From Pseudomonas sp. UBA4617 (GTDB taxonomy: Bacteria; Pseudomonadota; Gammaproteobacteria; Pseudomonadales; Pseudomonadaceae), in contig NZ_DGIR01000026.1 in assembly GCF_002386445.1 (NCBI RefSeq), positions 124,001 through 188,000 on the forward strand: DNA of 64,000 nt. Reading direction: 5' to 3'. The notes beneath the pieces are model-generated. The model saw only the letters and a list, made by a program, of their open reading frames with translations, was not told where the DNA came from and searched no databases. Made by a program: the position numbers and the translations under genes. Below are positions 43,540-51,899 of the stretch, piece by piece (positions within the stretch are counted from its first letter, which is position 1; the number at the start of each line of letters is the position of its first letter).

Positions 43540-44679
43540 TCAGATGGCAATGCGGTTCATGTAGTTCGCGAAACCCTGCATGTAGCGACGCGTGGGGATC
43601 AGGAAGGCATCGTGGCCATAGGGCGAGTCGATCTCCAGGTAGCAGACGTTCTTGCGTGCGGCCATCAGGGCATTGACGATTTCGCGCGAGCGGGCCGGGG
43701 AGAAGCGCCAGTCGGTGGTGAACGACATGATGCAGTAGTCCGCCTTGACGTGGGCCAGGGTGGCCGCCAGGTCGCCACCATGGGCAGCGGCCGGGTCGAA
43801 GTAGTCCAGCGCCTTGGTCATCAGCAGGTAGGTGTTGGCATCGAAACGGCCGGAGAACTCCTCGCCCTGGTAGCGCAAGTAGCTTTCGACCTGGAATTCG
43901 ACGCTATGGAAGTCGTAGTTGAGCTTGTCGCTCTTAAGCTCACGGCCGAATTTTTCGCCCATCGAGTCGTCGGACAGGTAGGTGATGTGGCCGACCATGC
44001 GCGCCAGCATCAGGCCACGCTTGGGGATCACGCCCTGGTCCTGGAACGAACCGCCGTGGAATTCGGGGTCGGTGAGGATGGCCTGGCGTGCCACTTCGTT
44101 GAATGCGATGTTCTGTGCCGACAGCTTGGGCGCCGAGGCGATATCGACACAATGGCGCACGCGCTCGGGGTAGCTGATGGTCCACTGCAGCGCCTGCATG
44201 CCGCCCAGGCTGCCGCCGACCACGGCAGCCCATTGCTGGATGCCCAGGCGGTCGGCCAGGCGCACCTGGCTATGTACCCAGTCTTCCACGGTCAGCACCG
44301 GGAAGTCGGCGCCATAGGGCTTGCCGGTGGCCGGGTTGATGCTGCTGGGGCCGGTACTGCCATTGCAGCCGCCCAGGTTGTTCAGGCTGACCACGAAGAA
44401 GCGGTTGGTGTCGATCGGCTTGCCGGGGCCGATGCAGCTGTCCCACCACCCCGGCTTGCGGTCGGTGGCGGCATGGTAGCCAGCGGCATGGTGGTGGCCG
44501 GACAGGGCATGGCAGATCAGCACGGCGTTGCTGGCGCTGGCGTTGAGGGTGCCATAGGTTTCGTAGACCAGTTCGTAACTGGCCAGCGAGCGGCCACAGG
44601 CCAGGGCCAGCGGTTCATCGAACCGGGCTGTTTGCGGTACTACCAGACCGACGGAATCTTCGGGAAAGACAGTGGACAT
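43540..44679 (-). CDS. metX: Homoserine O-acyltransferase
   Basis: A 379-residue alpha/beta hydrolase-fold enzyme acylating homoserine in methionine synthesis. The nucleophile serine is in VVGGSLGGMQALQW, and the acid and histidine are in FTTDWRFSPAR and DSPYGHDAFLIP. Though named acetyltransferase in databases, the Pseudomonas enzyme is reported to use succinyl-CoA. The leader is about 50 bases, with a TGACG/CGTCA mini-hairpin at 44697-44710. metW follows directly. Confidence 0.94.
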   Translation of the reverse strand: MSTVFPEDSVGLVVPQTARFDEPLALACGRSLASYELVYETYGTLNASASNAVLICHALSGHHHAAGYHAATDRKPGWWDSCIGPGKPIDTNRFFVVSLNNLGGCNGSTGPSSINPATGKPYGADFPVLTVEDWVHSQVRLADRLGIQQWAAVVGGSLGGMQALQWTISYPERVRHCVDIASAPKLSAQNIAFNEVARQAILTDPEFHGGSFQDQGVIPKRGLMLARMVGHITYLSDDSMGEKFGRELKSDKLNYDFHSVEFQVESYLRYQGEEFSGRFDANTYLLMTKALDYFDPAAAHGGDLAATLAHVKADYCIMSFTTDWRFSPARSREIVNALMAARKNVCYLEIDSPYGHDAFLIPTRRYMQGFANYMNRIAI

Positions 44680-44727
44680 CGACCCTGCTCACGCTTGACG
44701 GAGGCGTCAGTCTAAAGAGCGCTACCC

Positions 44728-44755
44728 CCAGCGGCAAGCAGAGGCTTGCCGCTGG
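44728..44755 (-). terminator. Hairpin between yggT and metX
   Basis: A perfect 12-bp stem, CCAGCGGCAAGC, with loop AGAG and GCTTGCCGCTGG. It lies 23 bases after the yggT stop and before metX, both leftward, so it probably separates the two units. Confidence 0.75.
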
Positions 44756-44778
44756 AAGCAACCAGGGCCGGGTGCGGC

Positions 44779-45369
44779 TCAGATCATCCGCCACAGCTCT
44801 TGTGGCATGCCGGCGTAGGCGGCCAGCGGCGGCATGACGAACGACTGGATCACCTGGATCGCGAGGAAGGCGAAGATTGGCGAGATGTCCATGCCGCCCA
44901 GGTTGGGCACGATGCGGCGGAACGGTGCCAGCACCGGTTCGCTGATCTGGTAGGCCAACTCGGCAGCCGGGTTGTGGCTGTTGGGGGCTACCCAGGAAAC
45001 GATCACCATGACGATCATCGCCACCCAGAAAATCTTCAGGAACAGCGAGGTGATCCCGATGATTGCCCACATCAGCAGGTGCAGGATGTCACCGAACGTG
45101 CCGTAGGTGACCATCAGCACGAAACCCATCAACAGCGCCTGGATGACCACCGACAGCAGCAGCGACGAAGTGTCCAGCCCGCCGACACTGGGGATGACCC
45201 GGCGAATCGGCTTGAGCAGCGGCTGGGTGGCACGTACCGCGAACTGGCAAAGCGGGTTGTAGAAATTGGCCTTCACCAACTGCAACACGAAGCGCAGCAG
45301 GACGATCACCAGGTACAGGCTGACCAGGGTTTGCACCACGAAGATCGCGGCGCCGGACAGTGCATTCAT
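44779..45369 (-). CDS. yggT: YggT-family membrane protein
   Basis: A 196-residue protein made of two YggT repeats. Each has a helix pair around a conserved motif: NPLCQFAVRATQPLLKPIRR in the first and ISEPVLAPFRRIVPNLGG in the second. Members are linked to osmotic shock tolerance and, in other phyla, to division-site functions. AGGAGT precedes the ATG at 45369, 10 bases after proC. It is in a yggS-proC-yggT order. Confidence 0.9.
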   Translation of the reverse strand: MNALSGAAIFVVQTLVSLYLVIVLLRFVLQLVKANFYNPLCQFAVRATQPLLKPIRRVIPSVGGLDTSSLLLSVVIQALLMGFVLMVTYGTFGDILHLLMWAIIGITSLFLKIFWVAMIVMVIVSWVAPNSHNPAAELAYQISEPVLAPFRRIVPNLGGMDISPIFAFLAIQVIQSFVMPPLAAYAGMPQELWRMI

Positions 45370-45379
45370 CTGGAACTCC

Positions 45380-46198
45380 TTATTTGCCCAGTTGTTCGGC
45401 CAGCTCCGCAGAGCGCGTGGCTGCGGCTTGCAGGGCTTGTTCGACGATGGCTTCGAAACCGCTGGCCTGGAACGATTTGATCGCCGCTTCGGTGGTACCG
45501 GCGGGCGAGGTGACACGGCGGCGCAGTTCGGCGGCATCGACATCGCTGGCGACTGCCATGTGCGCGGCGCCCAAGGCCGTCTGCAAGGTCAGCTGAGAAG
45601 CCGTTTCGCGTGGCAGCCCGAGCTTTTCGCCTGCTGCGGTCATGGCCTCGATCAGCAGGAAGAAGTAAGCCGGGCCGCTGCCGGAGACAGCTGTCACGGC
45701 GTCCAGTTGCTGTTCCTGCTGCAGCCACAGGGCGGTGCCAACGGCCGACAGCAGTTGCTCGGCCTGCTGGCGCTGCTCGGCGGAAACCTCTGCGGTGGCG
45801 TACAGGCCGCTCACGCCTTGGCGCAGCAGTGCAGGGGTGTTGGGCATGCAGCGTACCAGCGGGCGAGCGCCAACCCAGCTCTGCAGGCTGGCGCAGGTGA
45901 TGCCGGCGGCGATGGAAACGATCAGCTGGCCATCCTGCAGGTGCGGTTGCAGCGTCTGACACACGGCTTTCATGACCTGCGGCTTGATCGCCAGCACGAT
46001 CACGTCGGCGCCGTCGATGGCCTCGGCATTGTTCTCGAAGGTTTCGATGCCGTGTTCGGCCTGGATGCGGTTGCGGGTCTCGGCGCCCGGGTCGCTGGCG
46101 CGGATCTGCGAGGCGTCCAGGCCCTGGGCACGCAGACCACCGATCAGGCTGGCGGCCATGTTGCCGGCGCCGATAAAGGCAATACGTGTCTTGCTCAT
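45380..46198 (-). CDS. proC: Pyrroline-5-carboxylate reductase
   Basis: A 272-residue enzyme, the last step of proline synthesis. The Rossmann motif is IAFIGAGNMAASLIGGL, with VIVLAIKPQVMKAV and the C-terminal signature VTSPAGTTEAAIKSF. The ATG at 46198 is preceded by AAGGACCTG. It lies 38 bases after yggS on the same strand. Confidence 0.95.
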   Translation of the reverse strand: MSKTRIAFIGAGNMAASLIGGLRAQGLDASQIRASDPGAETRNRIQAEHGIETFENNAEAIDGADVIVLAIKPQVMKAVCQTLQPHLQDGQLIVSIAAGITCASLQSWVGARPLVRCMPNTPALLRQGVSGLYATAEVSAEQRQQAEQLLSAVGTALWLQQEQQLDAVTAVSGSGPAYFFLLIEAMTAAGEKLGLPRETASQLTLQTALGAAHMAVASDVDAAELRRRVTSPAGTTEAAIKSFQASGFEAIVEQALQAAATRSAELAEQLGK

Positions 46199-46236
46199 GT
46201 CAGGTCCTTGTTGGAAAGAGTGAGTAAAGCATGGGA

Positions 46237-46926
46237 TCAGGCGTGGCCGCCGTAATCGCGGGCACCGAACAGGGCAGTACCGATACGCACCCACGTCGCG
46301 CCCTGGGCAATGGCTGCTTCCAGGTCGTGGCTCATGCCCATGGACAGGGTATCCAGGCCGAGGCCCAGGGCTTCCTGCAACTGGCGCAGGGTGGCAAAGG
46401 CGGCCTCCTGGGCGGCGCGGTCATCGGTGGGTTCGGGAATGGCCATCAGCCCGCGCAGCCGCAGGTTGGGCAACGCGGCTACCGCGTTGGCCAGGGCCGG
46501 AAGGTCAGCCGGTGCACAGCCGGATTTGCTGTCTTCGCCGCTGACGTTCACCTGCAGGCAGATATTCAGCGGTGCCAGCCCGGCAGGGCGCTGTTCCGAC
46601 AGGCGTTGGGCGATCTTCAGGCGGTCCACGGAATGTACCCAGTCGAAATGCTCGGCGATGGCTTTGGTCTTGTTCGACTGAATGGGGCCGATGAAGTGCC
46701 AGATCAAGGGCAAGTCGCTGAGTGCCTGCTGCTTGGTCAGCGCTTCTTGTAGGTAATTTTCACCAACATCACGCACGCCGGCGGCGTGGATTTCGCGGAT
46801 GGCGCTGGCGGGCTTGGTCTTGCTCACGGCCAGCAGCTGGACGCTGGCCGGATCACGCCCGGCAGCCTGGGCAGCCCTGGCGATACGGGCGGAAATAGCG
46901 GAAAGGTTGTCTGCTAGGGTGGACAT
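46237..46926 (-). CDS. yggS: PLP homeostasis protein (YggS/PLPBP)
   Basis: A 229-residue single-domain protein of the alanine-racemase N-terminal fold. The PLP lysine is in LLAVSKTKPAS. IWHFIGPIQSNKTKAIAEHFD and LSMGMSHDLEAAIAQGATWVRIGTALFG are conserved. It buffers vitamin B6 and affects amino-acid pools. It is divergent from pilT with 65 bases between starts. Confidence 0.95.
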   Translation of the reverse strand: MSTLADNLSAISARIARAAQAAGRDPASVQLLAVSKTKPASAIREIHAAGVRDVGENYLQEALTKQQALSDLPLIWHFIGPIQSNKTKAIAEHFDWVHSVDRLKIAQRLSEQRPAGLAPLNICLQVNVSGEDSKSGCAPADLPALANAVAALPNLRLRGLMAIPEPTDDRAAQEAAFATLRQLQEALGLGLDTLSMGMSHDLEAAIAQGATWVRIGTALFGARDYGGHA

Positions 46927-46991
46927 GGACTGGTGCCGGCGGCTTTAGGGTTTGCGGCATTCTACCGACTTGCAAGCCTTTGGGGAGTCTC

Positions 46992-47990
46992 ATGGAAGTG
47001 ACCGACCTGTTGGCCCAGGCCGTGGACGCGGGGGCTTCCGACCTGCACCTGGCAGCGGGCCAGATACCGATGTTGCGCCTGGATGGCGAGTTGCACTGCA
47101 TGGCCATGCCGCCCTTGGCTGCGGCCGCCTTGATCGAAGGCATGGCGGCCATGCTGGACAAGGGCCAGCAACGGCGGTGGGCCCAGGGAGATGATCTGGA
47201 CCTGGCGCTGGAACTGCCCGCGCTGGGGCGCTTTCGGCTGAACCTGTATCGCCAGTTGAATGGCTTGGCAGTCACCTTTCGCCTGATCCCGGGGCGCATC
47301 GCCACGCTCGATGAACTCGAGCTGGCGGATGTGTTTCAAGCTGTTGCTCGGTGCCAGGACGGCCTGATCCTGGTAGGAGGGCCAACCGGCAGCGGCAAGT
47401 CCAGCACTCTGGCGACTCTGCTCGACCAGTTGAACCGGAGCCGGGCGCTACACATCATCACGCTTGAAGACCCGGTCGAAGTCATCCACAGCAGCCAGCG
47501 CAGCCTGGTCACCCAGCGCGAGGTCGGCCGCCATTGCAAAGGTTATGCACAGGGGCTGCGCAGTGCGCTGCGCCAGGACCCGGACGTGATCATGATCGGC
47601 GAACTGCGCGACCTGGAAACCATCCGCCTGGCGTTGCGTGCAGCCGAGACCGGCCACTTGGTCCTGGCAACCGTGCACACCCGCTCGGCGGCCAACAGCA
47701 TCGACCGCCTGGTGGAGGTGTTTGCGGCCGGAGAGAGGGCGCTGGTGCGGGCGATGCTGGCTGATGCACTGCGTCTTGTAGTGGCGCAGGTGCTGGTCAG
47801 CCGTGTGGGTGGAGGACGAGTTGCTGCACGGGAGGTGCTGGTGGCAACGCCGGCGGTGCGCAATCTGGTGCGCGAAGGGCGGATGGCGCAGTTGTGTTCG
47901 GTGATGCAGGCGGGTGGTGCAGAGGGGATGCGGACGATGGAGGGGGCGTTGCGGCAGTTGGGGGAGAGGGGGGTGATTCGCGATTCGTAG
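46992..47990 (+). CDS. pilT: Type IV pilus retraction ATPase
   Basis: A 332-residue hexameric ATPase that depolymerises pili. Walker A is GGPTGSGKSSTLA, the Asp box IITLEDPVEVIHS, Walker B DVIMIGELRDLETIRLAL, the His box HLVLATVHTRSAANSIDR, and the C-terminal AVRNLVREGRM matches the AIRNLIRE motif needed for retraction. GGGGAG is 4 bases before the ATG at 46992. The companion pilU gene, usually next in Pseudomonas, is absent. The sequence deviates from standard PilT in many places. Confidence 0.93.
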   Translation: MEVTDLLAQAVDAGASDLHLAAGQIPMLRLDGELHCMAMPPLAAAALIEGMAAMLDKGQQRRWAQGDDLDLALELPALGRFRLNLYRQLNGLAVTFRLIPGRIATLDELELADVFQAVARCQDGLILVGGPTGSGKSSTLATLLDQLNRSRALHIITLEDPVEVIHSSQRSLVTQREVGRHCKGYAQGLRSALRQDPDVIMIGELRDLETIRLALRAAETGHLVLATVHTRSAANSIDRLVEVFAAGERALVRAMLADALRLVVAQVLVSRVGGGRVAAREVLVATPAVRNLVREGRMAQLCSVMQAGGAEGMRTMEGALRQLGERGVIRDS

Positions 47991-47999
47991 TGCTGGTGG

Positions 48000-48085
48000 C
48001 GACCCTTTCGACGCGTTAACCCGTTCCCGCAGATACAGCGCTGCACGCGAGAGCGACGCTGTATCCGTGGGAGCGGGAGAGGCCT
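48000..48085. repeat. Inverted REP pair with long palindrome
   Basis: 48022-48040 and 48057-48075 are 19-base inverted arms with three mismatches; the inner 9 bases (GATACAGCG / CGCTGTATC) are perfect. The outer parts are degenerate REPs, and the right copy lacks the central TTTACCCGCG. It lies between the convergent pilT and NlpC/P60 genes. Confidence 0.75.
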
Positions 48086-48093
48086 GGTACCTA

Positions 48094-48723
48094 TTAGCGC
48101 TTGGCCAGGTTCAGTTGTTGCTGCTCTTTCGGCAGCACCCGTTTGGCCACTACATAATGCTTCTGCCAGTAAGGTTTGCTCAGGGTGTCGATGCTCACCC
48201 GTTTGCCACGGCGCGGGGCATGGATGAAGCGGTCATTGCCCAGGTAGATGGCAACGTGATTCACCCGACGGCTCTTGATATTGAAGAAGATAAGATCACC
48301 AGGCTTCAGGTCTCCCTTGGCCACCTTGACCCCGTGGCCTCGTGCCATGGCGTTTGAGGTGCGTGGCAGGTCGACATCGGCGACATCATTGAAGGCGTAC
48401 TTGACCAGGCCGCTGCAGTCGAAGCCCTTCTTCGGGCTGCTGCCCCCCCAGACATAAGGCGTGCCGAGCACATTCACCGCACGGCTGAGCACATCGCTGC
48501 TCTGCTTCGGCGACATGGCAATGGCCGGCACGCTGCGGCTGCTGCCGGCTGCATTATTTGGTCGGGTACGCAGCGCGGTCTGCTTGACCGGCGTGTGTCT
48601 CACCGAGGCATTGGTGGTGTAGCCGGTGAAACCATTGGGGAGACGTTGCTCACGATTGGTGGCGTGGGCGGCCAGGGGCAATAATAGGCAGAGGGTCAGC
48701 CATGTCTTGAGTAAAGGCGGCAT
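48094..48723 (-). CDS. NlpC/P60 family peptidoglycan hydrolase
   Basis: A 209-residue secreted cysteine peptidase (C40). A signal peptide (LLKTWLTLCLLLPLAAHA) precedes a linker of about 50 residues and then the domain. The catalytic cysteine is in GFDCSGLVKYAF, the histidine in RVNHVAIYLGNDRF, and the third polar residue in FIHAPRRGKRVSI. Members cleave D-Glu-mDAP links in stem peptides. It stands alone, divergent from the TM2 gene. Confidence 0.9.
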   Translation of the reverse strand: MPPLLKTWLTLCLLLPLAAHATNREQRLPNGFTGYTTNASVRHTPVKQTALRTRPNNAAGSSRSVPAIAMSPKQSSDVLSRAVNVLGTPYVWGGSSPKKGFDCSGLVKYAFNDVADVDLPRTSNAMARGHGVKVAKGDLKPGDLIFFNIKSRRVNHVAIYLGNDRFIHAPRRGKRVSIDTLSKPYWQKHYVVAKRVLPKEQQQLNLAKR

Positions 48724-48888
48724 AGATGAAGCTCTTATGAATAGTTGTGTGTTGGGCGCGCAACTTTATAACAGCTTTTTGATCAATCTTTGATCCGTTG
48801 GTCGACTGTCCGGGTGCCGTACGTCGGCCTGCAACGAAAAAGTCACATTTTTTTTGAAATTTTTTTGGATAACCCGCAGGAGCTACGA
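48724..48888. promoter_or_regulatory. AT-rich divergent region between the NlpC/P60 and TM2 genes
   Basis: Two copies of TTTGATC (48778-48784 and 48789-48795) are 11 bases apart, one helical turn. Further on, runs of eight and seven T lie at 48848-48868, unusual in this GC-rich window. This could be a curved or AT-rich promoter element; no clear -35/-10 was assigned. Confidence 0.35.
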
Positions 48889-49308
48889 ATGAACAGTTAT
48901 CAACAGGGAGCGCAGTTCCACGATACCCACAGCAAGACCATTGGCTACCTGTTGTGGATTTTCGGCTTCACCGGGTCGCATCGCTTCTACTACGGCAAGC
49001 CCGTTACCGGCACCATCTGGTTCCTGACCCTGGGCCTGCTGGGCATCGGCTGGCTGATCGACCTTTTTCTGATCCCGTCCATGGACCGTGAAGCCGACTT
49101 GAGGTTCGAGTCCGGGCGCATCGACTACAACATCGCCTGGGTTCTGCTGACCTTCCTCGGGGTGTTCGGCCTGCACCGGTTGTACCAAGGCAAGTGGGTG
49201 ACCGCGATCATCTACTTCTTCACCGGCGGGCTTTGCCTGGTGGGGGTGCTGTACGATTTCTGGACGTTGAACAGCCAGGTGTCCGAGCGCAACGCGGGCC
49301 GGGCCTGA
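48889..49308 (+). CDS. Tandem TM2-domain membrane protein
   Basis: A 139-residue protein with two TM2 units. The first has GFTGSHRFYYGKPVTGTIWF and GIGWLIDLFLIP; the second has GVFGLHRLYQGKWVTAIIYF and LVGVLYDFWTLN. Each unit is two helices with an HRFY/HRLY turn. Most bacterial TM2 proteins have one such unit; this looks like an internal duplication. Function of the family is unclear. CAGGAG precedes the ATG at 48889; the longer frame to 48790 crosses the T-runs and is unlikely. Confidence 0.88.
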   Translation: MNSYQQGAQFHDTHSKTIGYLLWIFGFTGSHRFYYGKPVTGTIWFLTLGLLGIGWLIDLFLIPSMDREADLRFESGRIDYNIAWVLLTFLGVFGLHRLYQGKWVTAIIYFFTGGLCLVGVLYDFWTLNSQVSERNAGRA

Positions 49309-49315
49309 GGGGCTT

Positions 49316-49334
49316 GGGGGCGCAAAGCGCCCCC
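49316..49334. terminator. Hairpin between convergent TM2 and SPOR genes
   Basis: The stem GGGGGCGC-AAA-GCGCCCCC lies in the 35-base gap and is followed by ATTT on the plus strand. Confidence 0.7.
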
Positions 49335-49343
49335 ATTTGCAGG

Positions 49344-50042
49344 CTACTGGCGGGTTTGCCGTTGTTGCAGCAACAGGTTGCTGAAACCAGCCCCGGCCAG
49401 CTGCTTTTGCGCCCCGGTCAGTTGCTCGCGGTTGCTGAACGGGCCGACCATGACGCGGTACCAGGTTTCGTCCTTGACCGTGCCTGACTCCACCTTTACC
49501 GCCTGGCCCAGCAGGATGATCTGCGCACGGACCTTGTCGGCGTCAGCCTGCTTGCGGAACGAGCCGGCCTGCAGGAAGAACTGGGTGGTTGCCGCCGGCT
49601 TGATCACTGGTGGTGCCGGTGGCGGAGTCTGGCCCATCAACGCCGCCTGAGCTCGCGCCGTGTCGATCTTTGCCGCTTCGGCGGGGGTCACCGGTGTCAC
49701 CGGCTGGGCCGGGACGGGCGGTGTTTTCTCAGGTACGGCTTCCGGCGGCACGATCACCTCCGTCTCCGGCAGCAGGGTATAGAAGTCATACTTCGGCTTC
49801 ACCGGCTGCTGCGGCGTGGCCTGTGCCGTCCTGCCGGCCTCGGCCACCTTCTCTGGTTTCTGCTGCTCGGGCTTGGCCCGCTTGATGTCTTCGCCACCAG
49901 GCTCGAGCTTCATCAGGAACACGATGAACGCGCCTACGGTCAGGCCGACCGCCAGCCATACCCAGCCGGGAATCGGCTGCTTGGCCGGCGCCGTCTGGCG
50001 GCTGGCGCCGCGTTTTGGGGCAGGTTTTTTCTTGGCAGCCAA
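49344..50042 (-). CDS. SPOR-domain cell-division protein (FtsN-like)
   Basis: A 232-residue bitopic protein. A basic N-terminus (MAAKKKPAPKRGASR) is followed by one helix (WVWLAVGLTVGAFIVFLMKL), a proline-rich periplasmic linker, and a C-terminal SPOR domain (FFLQAGSFRKQADADKVRAQ and YRVMVGPFSNREQL) that binds denuded septal glycan. This is the FtsN layout, and the gene lies next to argS as often seen. It starts one base past the argS stop. Confidence 0.88.
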   Translation of the reverse strand: MAAKKKPAPKRGASRQTAPAKQPIPGWVWLAVGLTVGAFIVFLMKLEPGGEDIKRAKPEQQKPEKVAEAGRTAQATPQQPVKPKYDFYTLLPETEVIVPPEAVPEKTPPVPAQPVTPVTPAEAAKIDTARAQAALMGQTPPPAPPVIKPAATTQFFLQAGSFRKQADADKVRAQIILLGQAVKVESGTVKDETWYRVMVGPFSNREQLTGAQKQLAGAGFSNLLLQQRQTRQ

Positions 50043-50043
50043 C

Positions 50044-51780
50044 TTACATGCGCTCCAGGGTTTCCAGGCCGAGCAGTTCCAGACCTTGCTTGAGGGTGCG
50101 GCCAGTCAGGGCTGCCAGGCGCAGACGGCTCTGCTGCTGCTCTGCAGTTTCGGCGGCGAGGATCGGGCAGTTCTCATAGAAACCGGAGAACAGCCCGGCC
50201 AGGTCGTACAGGTAGCTGCACAGCACATGCGGCGTGCCCTTGTCGGCCACGTTGTTGAGGATTTCGCCAAACTGCGCCAGGCGCGCGGCCAGGTCCTGTT
50301 CGTGAGGTGCCTGCAGCACGATGTTGCCTTCGACTTCGTCAAAGCCCTTGCCCAGCTTGCGGAACACGCCGGCCACACGGGTGTAGGCGTACAGCAGGTA
50401 AGGCGCGGTGTTGCCTTCGAAGTTGAGCATCAGCTCGAAGTTGAAGCTGTAGTCACTGGTGCGGTGCTTGGACAGGTCGGCGTACTTCACTGCGCCGATG
50501 CCCACCACTTCACCGATGCGGCGCAGTTCCTCGTCGGCCAGGCTTGGGTTCTTTTCCTTGACCAGCGCGTAGGCGCGCTCCTTGGCCTCGGTGAGCAGGT
50601 CGATCAGCTTCACGGTGCCGCCGTCACGGGTCTTGAACGGGCGACCGTCGGCGCCGTTCATGGTGCCGAAGCCCATGTGTTCCATCTGCATCGGGTGGCC
50701 GACGAAGCCTGCGCGGCGCGCGACTTCGAACACCTGGTTGAAGTGCAGGGCCTGGCGCTGGTCAACGAAGTACAGGGCGCGGTCGGCCTTGAGCACGTTG
50801 CTGCGGTAGCGCACGGCGGCCAGGTCGGTGGTGGCGTACAGGTAGCCGCCGTCGGCCTTCTGCACGATCACCGGCAGTGGCTCGCCCTCGCTGTTCTTGA
50901 ATTCCTCGAGGAATACGCACTGGGCGCCCTGGTCTTCGACCAGCATGCCCTTGGCCTTGAGGTCGGCTACCACGTTGGCCAGGTCGGCGTTGTAGGCGCT
51001 CTCGCCCATCACGTCGGCCATGGTCAGCTTGACGTTGAGCAGCTCGTAGGTCTTCTGGCAGTGCGACAGCGAGATGTCCTTGAAGCGTGTCCACAACGCC
51101 ATGCAGTCCGGGTCGCCAGCCTGCAGCTTGACCACCAGGCCGCGTGCCCGGGTGGCGAACTCTTCGGATTCGTCGAAGCGTTTCTTGGCGGCACGGTAGA
51201 AGTTTTCCAGGTCCGACAGCTCGTCGCTGGTGATCGGGTTTTCTTCCAGGTAGGCCAGCAGCATGCCGAACTGGGTACCCCAGTCGCCTACGTGGTTCTG
51301 GCGGATCACCTCGTCGCCGAGGAATTCGAGCACGCGCGCCACGCTGTCGCCGATGATGGTCGAACGCAGGTGGCCGACGTGCATTTCCTTGGCCAGGTTG
51401 GGTGCCGACATGTCGATCACCACCTTTTGCGCTGGGCCGGCCTTGTGTGCCCCCAGGTGGGCATCGGCCAGCGCGGCATCCAGGCGGTTGGCCAGGGCGG
51501 CAGTGTTCTGGAAGAAGTTGAGGAAGCCGGGGCCGGCGATCTCGACCTTGCTGATGTCGGTGCTGGCGGGCAGGGCATCGATCAGTTTTTCCGCGAGGTC
51601 GCGCGGTTTCATGCCGGCCGGCTTGGCCAGCATCATGGCGATGTTGCTGGCGAAGTCGCCATGGGTCTTGTCCCGGGCGTTTTCCACCTGGATCGCCGGC
51701 GACAGCCCTTCAGGCAGCACACCGTCGGTGACGAGTTGGGTGAGGGCTTGCTGGATCAGCTGGCGAATGGTGTCTTTCAT
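50044..51780 (-). CDS. argS: Arginyl-tRNA synthetase
   Basis: A 578-residue class I synthetase. The HIGH-type motif is HVGHLRSTIIGDS within APNLAKEMHVGHLRS. The N-terminal Add1 domain and the C-terminal DALR anticodon domain (YAYTRVAGVFRKL through LALTG) are complete. Charging requires tRNA for activation. It is followed directly by the SPOR protein gene. A long antisense frame covers it and is not a gene. Confidence 0.97.
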   Translation of the reverse strand: MKDTIRQLIQQALTQLVTDGVLPEGLSPAIQVENARDKTHGDFASNIAMMLAKPAGMKPRDLAEKLIDALPASTDISKVEIAGPGFLNFFQNTAALANRLDAALADAHLGAHKAGPAQKVVIDMSAPNLAKEMHVGHLRSTIIGDSVARVLEFLGDEVIRQNHVGDWGTQFGMLLAYLEENPITSDELSDLENFYRAAKKRFDESEEFATRARGLVVKLQAGDPDCMALWTRFKDISLSHCQKTYELLNVKLTMADVMGESAYNADLANVVADLKAKGMLVEDQGAQCVFLEEFKNSEGEPLPVIVQKADGGYLYATTDLAAVRYRSNVLKADRALYFVDQRQALHFNQVFEVARRAGFVGHPMQMEHMGFGTMNGADGRPFKTRDGGTVKLIDLLTEAKERAYALVKEKNPSLADEELRRIGEVVGIGAVKYADLSKHRTSDYSFNFELMLNFEGNTAPYLLYAYTRVAGVFRKLGKGFDEVEGNIVLQAPHEQDLAARLAQFGEILNNVADKGTPHVLCSYLYDLAGLFSGFYENCPILAAETAEQQQSRLRLAALTGRTLKQGLELLGLETLERM

Positions 51781-51899
51781 GGGGATCTCTTTTCGACCGC
51801 AAGCGCGGTGGAGCGCTTCGATGCGCAGGTGGAAAAACTGGATATTATCCGTGGCCGGGAGCAGGTTGCCAACCTTTGGGCCGCAAAGCGGAGCTGGTT

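Noticed and set aside
44680..44727. SAM riboswitch before metX
   Set aside because: The space is under 50 bases between the yggT hairpin and the start, and no SAM-class core is present.
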